Below, one piece after another: positions 37,594-48,401 of a DNA stretch of 64,000 bases. The first letter of the stretch is position 1; each line of letters opens with the position of its first letter. The stretch covers positions 13,888,001 through 13,952,000 of the forward strand of contig OY987267.1 of NCBI GenBank assembly GCA_963920665.1. Reading direction: 5' to 3'. The translations under genes were made by a program, and so were the position numbers. The notes under the pieces were generated by a model. The model was not told the DNA's origin, ran no database searches, and saw only the letters and a list, made by a program, of their open reading frames with translations. This DNA is from Straminergon stramineum. Lineage: Eukaryota; Streptophyta; Bryopsida; Hypnales; Calliergonaceae.

Positions 37594-38900
37594 GTGCGTC
37601 AATCACTCAAGCAATCAACAAACTCCGCTACAACCCTCGTTACGACCAAAGTTAGCTTTCAAAGAATTTCACAATTTATAGTGCGTAGACTCCTTTTAAT
37701 ATCAGGGTTTCCTGATGACGACTTGGTCTCGCAATCACTTCCACACTTAAAACGTGAATTGTATCACAAGTTGATGTAAGCTGCGCAGAAATAGACACGA
37801 ATTTAAGAAATCGCGAGAAATACGGCCAAATTGAAAGGATTACAGCGTACGCTCTACAATCAGAAGCAAACGTGATGCCGCTCCACAAGCAATAAAATCC
37901 CTTCGGAACGCCACCATCAGCCAGCCAAAACTAAACACGGAGCTCAAACACAACAAAGAAGTAGAACCCGAGAACGCAACAAGAAACCTAAAAACCAAGG
38001 AAAGACAGAAATAACCAGAATATATTCACAGTCACCAACCAAGAACTCACCCACCACCACCACCACCACCAAAAAAAAGACTACAACACGAAGCGCATGC
38101 AAAAGTAAGTCGTCTTGAGTCGGCAACACCAAAAACAAACATCATATCACTTCTCGCAACTTCACCTGCTCAATCTACAAATATCCTTACAAAACTCCAA
38201 ACCCTGGCACCTTCACAGAAACGTGCAAAAGAATAGAAGACTAACCTGTCGCGCGAACAAAATACCGCACCAACGATGAAGTTAAGCGCAACTCGGACAA
38301 AAGTAGCTAGCGATTGCCGCACGAAACAAAAAAACACTCCAAAGCAAGCACCAAAAAGCACCGATTAAAACCACAAGCACCAGAAGATCGCTGCTGCTGG
38401 CGAGACGGACGGTGCGTGGCGGCGGTCAGACTCGAAGGACGGTGGAAGGCGACGGAGCACGACGACGAATAGTCAGCATACGCGAAACTGAACCGCGACT
38501 AGTCTGCAAACCCCAACTCGAAACAACAAACGAAGAAGTAGAGGGCCAAGGAATCCATTTGGCGCTTTCGCAGAGGCTCGCCGGAACAGTTCAAAACTGC
38601 TTTTTCTTTTCTTTTCTTTTCCCGTCCAAAAGAAAAAGGGGGCAGGATTCGCACTGGCTTCGCAGCAAGGGAATCTGTCAACAAATATTGTACCCGATTT
38701 CTAGGGAAGGGGCTACTTTGTATAACGGAAATGACTGGCGCAACCTGGGTCGTCCGTGACCAGGTCGCCGAACCTTGGAAACCTCACGGAGGGTGTCAGG
38801 TTGCATCCGCCGCGTTCACACCGACGAGGGACGGTATCAACCACCTGTTGTGCGGTAATTTTAGGGTTCAAGGTCCGAGTTCCTGAATTCTAACTGTAGT
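37594..38900 (-). promoter_or_regulatory. Probable 5' leader and promoter region of the PP2A B'' gene
   Basis: This 1.3-kb stretch upstream of the B'' start is richer in G+C and in CpG than the flanking DNA, as expected near a plant promoter. It holds a CAC run (about 38050-38069) and a T/C-rich run (about 38600-38625). A 5'-UTR intron is possible but I could not choose a splice pair. A 115-codon plus-strand frame at 38412-38759 resembles nothing and is probably chance. Confidence 0.4.
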
Positions 38901-41900
38901 TTGATACCGGAGTCGGAGTAAAAGTATTCCAGAATAATAATCAACACTAAAATCTTAAGAAAATTAGGAAAATTGTTATTTCAATATATAAAATCTTCTA
39001 AAGTAGAAAAGAGAATTTTATAGAATATTCAAAGTTTGGTAATTGTCTAATTGTGTTTTTCTAAGAAAACACAATGATTCAATAAGTGAGTGTAGAATTT
39101 ATTAGCAAACTACAATAACCTTTATTTTCCTAACTCTAACTAAAAGAACTAATGTTTTTATTGTGGGCAAACTACCACATATTGAACAAGCAAGAGACAA
39201 TTGGCGACAAAAGTATAATATGCCACTTGATGAATACTTGAATACTTTGAAGTCAAAATCCATGTACATAAATTGTAGTTTTTTGGCAAGAAGATTTGTG
39301 TTCATATGTAGTCTAAATGTTAACAAGGACCGGGCCTAAAATGAACAAATATAAAGAAGATGCAAAAAAAAACTACCCACTTTGACTCCAATAGGTTTAC
39401 CTTCGCATATTGGAGATTATCAATGGTCCCAATACATAGACTCACAAGTAATGCCATTGGACTCAATAGCTCATCCAAGACTTTTAGGAGTGTCAGCATG
39501 TCATTATATCATACATCATATAACATCAACAATAGTGTCCAAGGCAAAAGTCAACAATCACATCATGTGAGGGACAAGTGATCACATCCTCACAATTTGT
39601 CTTTTGAGAAGGACAAAAGAACATGATTATGATTGAAAGGTCAACACAATTCCCTTTCAGTATCAATCCTTCACCATGGTAATGTTATCCCTTTTAAAAT
39701 TAAGGTATGTCCTCTTTGTATGAATGCACCTTAAAGTAGGTGGTTCTTGTTTTGTAGTGATATAGACAAATCCAAAAATTACCAACGATATAATTGTCAT
39801 CCAATTTTTAACTAAATTTTACCATGTTGCATCTAAATGTAGTCAAAATTTTATAACATTATGACAATTTATTATAGAATTAAGGTTGGACGGGTAATAA
39901 TTGAATTAGAAAGTTACAATTTATTGAATTCATTGGACATCACTTTGCATTTTCTATACATGGCAAAATGCTCATTTATTACTCCACAATCTTGACGTAA
40001 GCTATTAAATTGCTATTGCAACCATATAAAGAATTTTGTACTCCTTGTAGTCAAACATAATCAATTTTTTCCACATTTATCATAATGGTCCACTACACTT
40101 TCAAATAGTTGAAGTTCTAAGAAAAAATTCAATTTCAAGTTTGGTCAATGCACCAAAAATTGGCAATTTTTGACAAATTCTCTTAGAAAACACTTTCAAT
40201 CATTTAGTGGTCAAGAGAGACACATTAGCATCCAAATGGATGAGAATAGTCCACCCCTAAGAACACCAATGGAAAGCTATATGTTTTTGCTTCAAAGACC
40301 TGCTTATTTGTATTTTTTAATCTCAAAAATGAATTTCCTGGAAAAATTTGTGAAATATTCCCTAATCTGCCATTTTTTTGTAGAAAAAATATTGAAGCAC
40401 CAAAAAATGGACAATAGATCATCCTACATTAGTTCATGTAGTAGATCGGATACTTTTTTTTCTTAATTGAATTTATCAATTCCTTTTCATGGATCATAAC
40501 AAACAAAGTGATGCCACATAACAATTGTGAACATTGGAGAAACTATTGTTGAACTTCTAGATGATATTAGAACTTTAGTAATTCCCCAAACTATGTGTCA
40601 ACATTATCTAAATTTTTGAAATCATTCTTTATCAACCTCAATTTCAACTTCCACTTTCATCCCCCCATTCGACATTGAGATTGTTTACAAGTTTTGCAAA
40701 GTTAGGCATCATATGCTTTCAAAGTCTGGCAATTTGAAGCTTCTGAAACCCCTTTCTACTGGCAAAAAGTTGATCAACCTTCATTCTTCCACCACTTCGG
40801 AATAAACCAGATCATCTGCAGTTCTGCACTATTAGATATTGGATGATGATAAACGATGAATCAGATTCTATTGTGTGAACACGATGAAAATGGCAACAAA
40901 TTCTGCAAATTAATTTAGTGCCAGATTTACATTTCAAACCTGATGTTGTCTATTCCAAGAATTTGGCGAAACTTACCGAGGCAAAGGAGAGCAGTAGTGT
41001 CAGCAACATAAGGAGAATCTGCGTATACTGTTTACAAACAACAAATGCCACCATGTGGATTCAGGGATTGAGAAGCTATTTCAAGGGTCAACGAGTTGTT
41101 GAATATTCGACCAAAGTGCAAGAAAAGGGGAAGTTAGTCAAGTCTCCTGTTAACAGAAATACTGTTGCTTTGGGTTTGGGTACCGGCCATGATCCTGTTA
41201 GTGAATTGCATCCAAGATTCTTAGGGTCTCCTTTTCAAGGATGCAAACGGAATCCCTACCTCATTGGTAAACAAAGTTATGTGAATGTGCAAACAGCAGC
41301 TATGAAAAAACTAAAAGAAACTTCCCATGTGGACCTGGGGTGCGAAACGAACTCTGCTTTCGGGCAAGGCCAGTATTAGGCACTCCCTGTTCTGCAAAAC
41401 CAGGGAAAGGAAACAGGAAACAGAATAGTTTGGGCACATTTTTGTTGGTGAGCAGGTGCAAATACACTCAAACAAATTGCCCCCGAAGAAGGTTATCTAT
41501 GGCGTAAGTACTTTCCGTGTACATGGTTGTGACTATTGTCAGTAATGGAATCTTCACAACTACAATAGCGGAAACTTTACAATCCCATGTAAATCATATG
41601 ATACAAAGATAACAATCATGCAAAACTAGTATCCCCACACAGCACTGGTATGTCTTTGTGGTAGATTAGACATCAACTACATTAGCATGAGAAAATCTGC
41701 GCACGTCTAACGAAACCCCAATCCCCAATCTCAAAAGACGAACATTTTGCAAGATGAACCGAAACGCAGACTCCCAAAGCTGAAAGCTGCATCCAATTAA
41801 GAGGAGCATGAAAGCAGGAAACGGAACAATGGTCCGGAAAAAATGATAGTCAATGTTGAAGGCATTGGATGCATCCCAAGGCTGAACGTCGACTTCCTAC

Positions 41901-42030
41901 ATCAATCGACCTAATCCAAACCCTAATTCCACAAGCACTCCACAACCACAGGAATCTGCAACAATCTTACGAAGAAGAGGCCGCAACTCCACCAACCCAC
42001 GCATTCCAGCCACAGATTTGCAAGAACAAT
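38901..42030. other. Intergenic DNA with one unassigned ORF
   Basis: A 153-codon open frame at 40918-41379 begins with GTG and overlaps part of a dispersed repeat (41214-41275) whose other copies are full of stops, so coding is doubtful. The rest is AT-rich. Confidence 0.4.
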
Positions 42031-42330
42031 ATTATAGAGCATCTCCACTGCACGCCTCCAGCGCGGCCAGATGCGGAGGCGTGGAGGCGTAGCTGGTGCC
42101 AGTGGCCAGGCCGTTAGGCCGGCAGCTACCTCGTCACTCCCCGGCGTCGAGTTGCCTCACCTCGGGTAGCGCTGGAAACCTGGAGGCCGTCAGATCCGTA
42201 CGAACGATCTTAACCGTCCTCCTCTCCGGGAACAAGTCGGGAACAAGTCGGGAACGAAGTCGGGAACGAAGTCGGGAACGAAGTCGGGAACGAAGTCGGA
42301 TCCTCAGAGGCTCCTCCCCTGCCGCCGATA
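42031..42330. repeat. GC-rich island with a 12-bp minisatellite
   Basis: GGGAACAAGTC (two units) then GGGAACGAAGTC (four units) occupy about 42228-42299 within unusually GC-rich DNA. The array makes Arg/Ser-, Thr/Ser/Phe/Pro- and Arg/Leu-type repeats in different frames, so the open frames across it are a by-product. Confidence 0.9.
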
Positions 42331-42453
42331 CTCGGACCATCCAAGGGTCTCCGTCCGTGATTGACACAATGATGGCTCCTGTATGACTGTTGGACACCCA
42401 CGTCGGTATCCGTGCCTCTCGCTTTTGATTTTTAAAATTCAACTACAGTACAG

Positions 42454-42693
42454 TAGTGTGCCCTGTGCCGTTGCCACAGTCAAATAAAAGTGAAACTAAT
42501 TTTCTATTTTTTAAAATTTTCTATTTTTTTTAACTCATAAAAACTTCGAAATTCAATAACTTTCCCACTGTGAGTCAGAACGCCACGAAACAAAGCCTAT
42601 GCACCCCTCCTCACCAAGAGCTTTCCTACCGCTATGAAGAATACGACAGGGGGACTTGCACTGTTTGGGAGATTTCAACGTAACAAACAGAAC
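42454..42693 (+). repeat. Dispersed repeat (GTGTGCC family), copy 4
   Basis: Opens TAGTGTGCCCTGTGCCGTTG, carries CGAAATTCAATAACTTTC, GCCACGAAACAAAGCC and CACCCCTCCTC, and ends GAGATTTCAACGTAACAAAC. Confidence 0.6.
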
Positions 42694-44620
42694 ATGTAGT
42701 TAAACTTAAAAGGTATGGATATTTTTTTGTTGCTAAAGGTAGTTTACAATGAATTGTTTTCAAATTCTTTGTGCAATTAGTTTCCACAATTCATTTCACT
42801 CCTAATTAATTTAAATATATTCATTCAATTTATTGACAAAGGATAAAAATGCTCAATGATTTTATTGCTCAACCATACTTTGGGTGGATGAGGAATTTTT
42901 TAAAATTGCACTTCATCCTATTATTATATGGATTGAGAAAGATTCAAGAAGAAATGTGCAATGTAGCAATGGAAGGAAGAAAGAATGCTTTGAATGAATC
43001 GGTTATATGTATAGACATTTAAAGTTTAAAATATTCGAAGGACTTACAATTTTTTATTGTGAGTTTTTAATTTAATTATCTGATTTATCATTGTTTGAGC
43101 ACTTAGGGGTTAATGATTCAATTTCAAAACAATCAATCAAAGAATTGAAATCAATAATTTTGATTATTTCGTGATTTAATTGAAATAAACCGTGTAACAA
43201 ATCTATGAAGACAATTTCTCTCAAAATAGGATCATTCATTAATAAAACAATCAGTTCATTCACTTCAGTTGGCAATTGAATTATTCATATCAATATCAAT
43301 TTTAGAGTGTTATTGACAATCATTTAATAGATATAGAGGGATCTCTTAGAGACCATGATTTGGGGGTTGTCTTTTAAAGTTTTTAGTAGAATAAACTTGC
43401 CATTTACCACACACATCTAAAAATCACACAACAACCATTACCATTTATTGTACACTAATCGCACGATGCAACTACCAATTCAATTGTCATGGGAATAAAA
43501 TTTTGTATCATTGCTTAATGATTGCACACTATACAATAAAGGGTTGCAAGGAATTTTTAACTAGATTTTAGCTTCATTGTCTTTACATTGGAATAAATTT
43601 ATGTGAAGAAATCTTTTTGCATTCTACTTTTTGAAGGTGAATCTTAACATGACATTTAATGATCACACCAAATTTCAAAACATGCAAGTTTCTTTATTTA
43701 TGTGGAGAAGGATTTGAATTTTAGTTGTGTGATGATTAGCAACTTTACTACATATATTAGGTTGTGAAAATACAAATATCAAATTAGATAGAAGTGTGTG
43801 GTTTCATTTATATACTCTACAACTATTGAAGGTGCCCATAACATACGTACCTATAATATAGGTATCCTATAACTATGGAAGGTGTTTATAGCTTAGGCAT
43901 CTATAACTTAGATATCCTATAATCATAAAAGGTGCCTACTAACATAGGAGCCTAGCTTCTAAGCTCATAGGTCTAAAATCTAAGGCTCACGTGCTAGTAA
44001 CCCTCATGTAAAAATCTCACTCTAGAAGAAGTCTCTTGGTCATGTCAGACAAGGTTGGAAAAAACTTTTTCTTTTAACTTCAAACATTATAATCTTTCAA
44101 TCCGTATAGTCAAAGTTTTTGAAATTTTTCCACACATTCCAATAGAAGTCTAGTACAAATTTGTGTGATTGAATTTTGAAAAAAAACACTCTTTTTTTAT
44201 TTTTTCCCACTACCCTAAAAAGTATTAGCTTTATACAATTTGTGTCCAAATGTACCTTAGTCCTTTCAAGATTAACATTGATATTACAAAAAAATTGTAG
44301 GATGTATACAATACCTATACAAGGCTAATACCTTAAAAACATAGGCAAGAGAATTGCACCTAATGCAACATGTTTGTCAAATTTTTCCATTTAGATTTTT
44401 ACTTAGATTCTCTTTTTTGAAGATGAGAGTCTAGAATTGATTTTGGGACACCTATTTTTAGCTCTTTGAAAATTCAGAGTTTATACATACATTGTCCAAA
44501 ATATGTATACAATGGAAATCTAAAAATCCCTTTTGACGGCCTATATAGAAGATCTAAAAAATTAATTTATTAAATAATCAAATTTAGATTCTTATTAGAG
44601 CAATTTAATTGCAATTGTGT
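42694..44620. other. AT-rich DNA with an orphan TTAA terminus
   Basis: CACTTAGGGGTTAA at 43100-43113 looks like the right end of another TTAA element without a recognised partner. About 43830-43995 carries repeats of the TATAACTATGGAAGGTG and CCTATAATATAGGTA type, which recur near 58550-58615 and 59270-59403. No gene. Confidence 0.4.
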
Positions 44621-44845
44621 TTTACCCTTCAAGGATAGATTGGTGATTGTGAAAATCATGGCTTTTAGAACTGTTTGACATCATCTACTTTAAAACAACC
44701 CAAAATATCGATTGAAGGTCAAACTATTGTAGAAGATCTCCCCTTTCCACCCCCTAATTCCGAAGATGAATAGTTGCACTTCTATCCTATGTAGGAGAAT
44801 TCCTTGTCATCTATCAGACACAAAACGTCCCTATTGATGTATTAA
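44621..44845. mobile_element. Family A TTAA element, inverted and diverged copy
   Basis: Starts TTTACCCTTCAAGG (border TTAA changed to TTAC). It carries the family strings GAAGATCTCCCCTTTCCACC and GATGAATAGTTGCACTTCTA. The right end is uncertain because CGTCC is no longer followed by a clear terminal repeat; a TTAA at 44842-44845 is a possible limit. Confidence 0.5.
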
Positions 44846-45901
44846 CATTTAACACATTAATACATATAGACTTTATTGCATGCCGTATCTATATTAGTTC
44901 AATGGTTTGGATACTTGGACCATTGGTGACCAAATGATTTACTTGTGGCTACAATATTATCAAATTGGCAAGAGACAAGGAACGCATGAGTGTGGAAGTG
45001 TGTTGGTAAGGTGATTCAACAAATTGTGACATAAATTTAGGCATGGTTTACACCAAATCCAAAGGTGAAGGGGTCAAATTTTTGAAGGTTTTGATTGGTT
45101 GAAATCACGGAGTCATTAGAAAATGGTTTTAAGTCATGAAATGAGGGGATATGGGTCTCCAAGAAGGCCAAATGAAGTGGAGTGCATTCCAAGTCCTCAA
45201 ATTTTGAACACCCGGAATTATACTTAGACCCACCTCCTTGAAGTGAGTTTGATTGAAATTTTGTTTTTTTAATTGAAAAGTATTATTTTTTAATATTAAA
45301 AAAAATTTAAGTCCCATTTCATGCCCTTTTAGTGATTTACACTAATTCAAAGGTCATGATCTCCAAGAGAGAGGCTTTGAATGGCAAAAGAGGAAGCTTG
45401 GAGTGGGAGACTTTTCAATTTTATGACCCCATCATTTTTGGTGCAAACCAAGCCTTGGCCAAAATTTTAATCCTAATTGCTTTGACATCTATATTCTTTC
45501 ATTTCTTTCTTTCCTAGCATAAATCGAAGGAAATTGAATTGCAAGGAAAAAACAACATCCATATTTTTGATGATGACTAGTGTGCATATCACCGGCAAGC
45601 CAAATGAATGTTTGTCCTACTAGCTCTTCATTCATTCTTTAATCTTCAAAATTTGAAAACTGATGATTTTTTAGTTCAAAGATGTGCTGAAGTCCCCAAA
45701 TGCAAGAAGGTGCAAAAGTCCAAAAAAGATTCCCTTCGAGCTGATCTTCGCGATGGATTGTTCTTTCACTGGTGTTTTGTTGCTGCAATCGAGCGACAGC
45801 TGCGTGATGTCGTAATTTTCTTGAGTGTGCCCTCTTTCACCTGTCTTCTGATACCATCGTTGAGTTTTTTTGGTGTTCTCTAGTGGAGGCAAGGTCTGCG
45901 G
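44846..45901. other. Region upstream of the RPN12 pseudogene
   Basis: AT-rich until about 45600, then more balanced toward the first exon remnant. The former promoter and leader of the proteasome gene should lie here. No intact ORF. Confidence 0.35.
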
Positions 45902-46316
45902 TTATTTCAGAAGTTTAAGACTGCGTACGATACGAGGATAATTGGATCCGGATTCGAGCGACAGCATCCTTTCACAGTTGACGGTATATTCAGATATTAC
46001 AGAATCTCTTTGAAATTCAAAGTTCTAGAGTGGTGTGTAGGTTCTTGGTTGTGTACGTCAGGGTTTCGAGGTGCGACGTGAAGGGGGAACGATAATACTT
46101 GCGGACATGTGAGTGGTGTACAAAGAATTCCGAGAATCGATTGGACTAAAAAAGTTAATTAGGTTAAATGTCTCTGACGGAGTTGCCTGGTCTTCCACCT
46201 CTGTTTTAATCGTATCCAACTGCTATGCAAGAACTCCTCCTCGCAAGTATGTATTCCTCCTGCTTGCGATGTCCGTTGCACTTCTCTTACCAGCATTCGC
46301 CGTGTCCAATCATAGG

Positions 46317-46424
46317 CAATTTCATTAAAATGGCGCTATTATTCCGCCATTTTAATGGAATGTCGTGCAATTCCTAACATGTTTTGTGCCATTTTACTGT
46401 AGAACCGCCATTTTAATGAAATTG
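46317..46424. mobile_element. MITE of the same family, copy d, in a pseudogene intron
   Basis: CAATTTCATTAAAATGGCG and CGCCATTTTAATGAAATTG form perfect 19-bp ends of a 108-bp element. Its reverse complement aligns with copy e throughout. Confidence 0.8.
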
Positions 46425-47040
46425 CGTTAGTTGGCGTTCGATTGGTTCTTGGAAAAGCTCTTTTGAGTGCAGGTTGATTTTGATTCGGAATAGATCTTAA
46501 TTCTTCAGATTGAGAAATCAAGATGCTTTCGAGCTCCACTTCCTTCAGCTCAAGTCGTATTACACTAATACTAGGTTGACCCTCAACTTATGAATCTGCT
46601 CATAGTAGAGTGATCGCTTAGATTCTCTTTTATTTTCTAGCAAGAGGTCTTAGCTTGCCTTGATGTATTCAATCCTTTTTCACGTGGTGTCAATCTTGGT
46701 TTCGACATTCTCATCTTCAAAATCTGTTTAATCTAGATTGGACTTTTCTCATCATGCATGGATCCTTATTATTTACCGGATTCTATTAATTAGTCTTAGT
46801 ACTTTGTCATATTTAGGTGGAGTCTTCATGTATTTGAGATTCATCTGAAATTTGAGATTATTTATTCTGCTTTTGTTTATTCAAGTTTCCATTCTGATCA
46901 GTTCGCCATATTTTGTCGTCTTGTTGAATTACAGGGAACTGATTCCTCCATCTGAACTAGAGTACCCCATGTTAGGTCTAAACTTGTTGCGGCTGTTAGT
47001 TCAGAACAGAATTGCAGAATTTCATACAGGTAAATTATGC

Positions 47041-47187
47041 ATATATAGTGAATTTCATTAAAATGACGGTATTACGGTAAAATGGCGCAGAATATGTTAG
47101 AAATTGCAGGGCATTCCATTAAAATGGCATGGAATATGTCAGAAATGGTGGAATAATACTTCCATTTTAATGAAATTCACCATATAT
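47041..47187. mobile_element. MITE of the same family, copy e, inverted relative to d
   Basis: ATATATAGTGAATTTCATTA... at the left and its near complement ending CACCATATAT at the right form 25-bp arms with one mismatch. The interior matches inverted copy d, apart from an extra block of about 22 bp (CATGGAATATGTCAGAAATG region). Confidence 0.8.
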
Positions 47188-48401
47188 TCCTTTTTCAGGT
47201 TGTCAGATAGGTTTCAAGTATCATGAATCATCACTTGAGCGAAATGATAGTAGATTATTAGGTTCTTGCTACTTTGATAGTGGATTATTTGCTTTTTACT
47301 TGATATTGCAATAGTTCCTGAAACACTAAGTATGTAGTGTACTCTTTTGGTCATAGTTGCTTGGGTCAAAGCTCATCATTGTGAAGATGGTAAGTGTCGT
47401 AGTGTTGCTTTCTGGTTGCCTCTGGACATTATTATGCTAAAACCTGATGTGGATGTGGACGGATTTTGCAGAACTGGAGCTTCTACCGCCCGTAGCCCAC
47501 AATCATATGTGTATACAGCATGCTGTATAGCTAGAGCAGTTTTTCTTTGAAGGCGCTTACAACCGTGTTCCGAGTGCACGTCAAGCAGTTCCACATGAAA
47601 CCTATATCTACTTCATAGACCTTCTTGCCAAGACTGTCAGGTTTAGAGCCTCTATCTGTGACTTTCTGACTGGGTGGGGCAGGTATCGCACTTTTGCATG
47701 GAAATTGTTTCTCAGCTTCTGATCTCGTTGATGATGTGTACTCATTATTATTCATTTGATTGTGCTCAGAGATGAGATCGCAGGCTGTTCTGTAGTGAGA
47801 AGGCTTATGATTTGTTGTCATTGGCGGATGCAAAGAAGATCTTACATGGGAATGCCCTAAATTGAATTGCTTGCGTATTTTTTTTAGTAGCTTTTTCATT
47901 TTGATTACTTTTTAAAGGAAGAAGGCAATCGCCTTTTCTTTTCCTTCCAATTTTTAGGTCACTATTTGGACGTGATAGTTGAAGTCACAATTCCCAAGCC
48001 GAATAGTGTCGAGTACTAATATTTCAGAATGTGTATGCCGTAAAAAGAGCTTAGCAGGTGATTTATACTGTTTGGAGCAACTACCGTGCTTTGCAGCGAG
48101 CTCTCTTTCGGCAACAGTCTTGCGCTTTTTCTATTCCCTTCGTTGCATAAGTGAGTCACCTATGCTAAGTCAGTACTAGGATATTTCCACGAGGGCTGTC
48201 TATTTAATGGAAGTTCAAGCGAAGAGGCTCTGTCCTTTTGGAGAAATTCTTTCAAGTAACAACCAGTGTGAGGGAGCTCTGAACAGTTACCATGTTATGA
48301 AGATTGTAGTTGCTCCCTAGGCAATCATCTACCACCTAGACTGTAATTGCAAATCGTCTCACTGTAATACCTTTAGTCAAGAAATTGATGATGCTCCCGA
48401 A

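Larger units (their letters stand above)
45902..47880 (+). pseudogene. RPN12: Degenerate gene for 26S proteasome lid subunit RPN12 (PSMD8)
   Basis: Exon remnants in the order of RPN12, with splice borders largely preserved: about 45902-45937 (LFQKFKTAYDTR), 46146-46246 (TELPGLPPLF, PTAMQELLLA), 46509-46574 (NQDAFELHFLQLKSYY), 46935-47029 (ILGL-like MLGLNLLRLLVQNRIAEFHT), 47472-47640 (FEGAYNRV, YIYFIDLLAKTVR) and 47770-47880 (DEIAGCS, EKAYDLLSLADAKK, ELLAY). Disablements seen: a frame shift near 46167, TAA at 46207-46209, an extra A near 46515, TAG at 47528-47530 where the family has Glu, a 5-nt insertion near 47792-47796, and a further shift near 47860. The short segment for the IYEHAVVLSV region was not found. 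C-terminal traces may lie at about 47959-48130. RPN12 is essential and usually 250-270 aa, so a functional copy is expected elsewhere. Introns survive, so this is not a processed copy. Confidence 0.88.

Noticed and set aside
38412..38759. 115-codon ORF upstream of the PP2A gene
   Set aside because: It is Arg-rich through GC-rich promoter composition, with no homologue and in the divergent promoter position.
40918..41379. 153-codon plus-strand ORF
   Set aside because: It starts with GTG, resembles no family, and its end lies in a dispersed repeat whose other copies contain stops in every frame. Mentioned only as unassigned.
42096..42442. Arg/Ser-rich ORFs on both strands resembling an SR-type protein
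   Set aside because: The pattern is the translation of a 12-bp minisatellite in several frames, with no other domain or splice context.
46113..46328. 71-codon ORF crossing an RPN12 exon remnant
   Set aside because: It reads a different frame from the recognisable TELPGLPPLF segment and runs into MITE copy d.
47531..47899. 122-codon minus-strand ORF
   Set aside because: It is antisense to RPN12 exon remnants and shows no protein similarity of its own.
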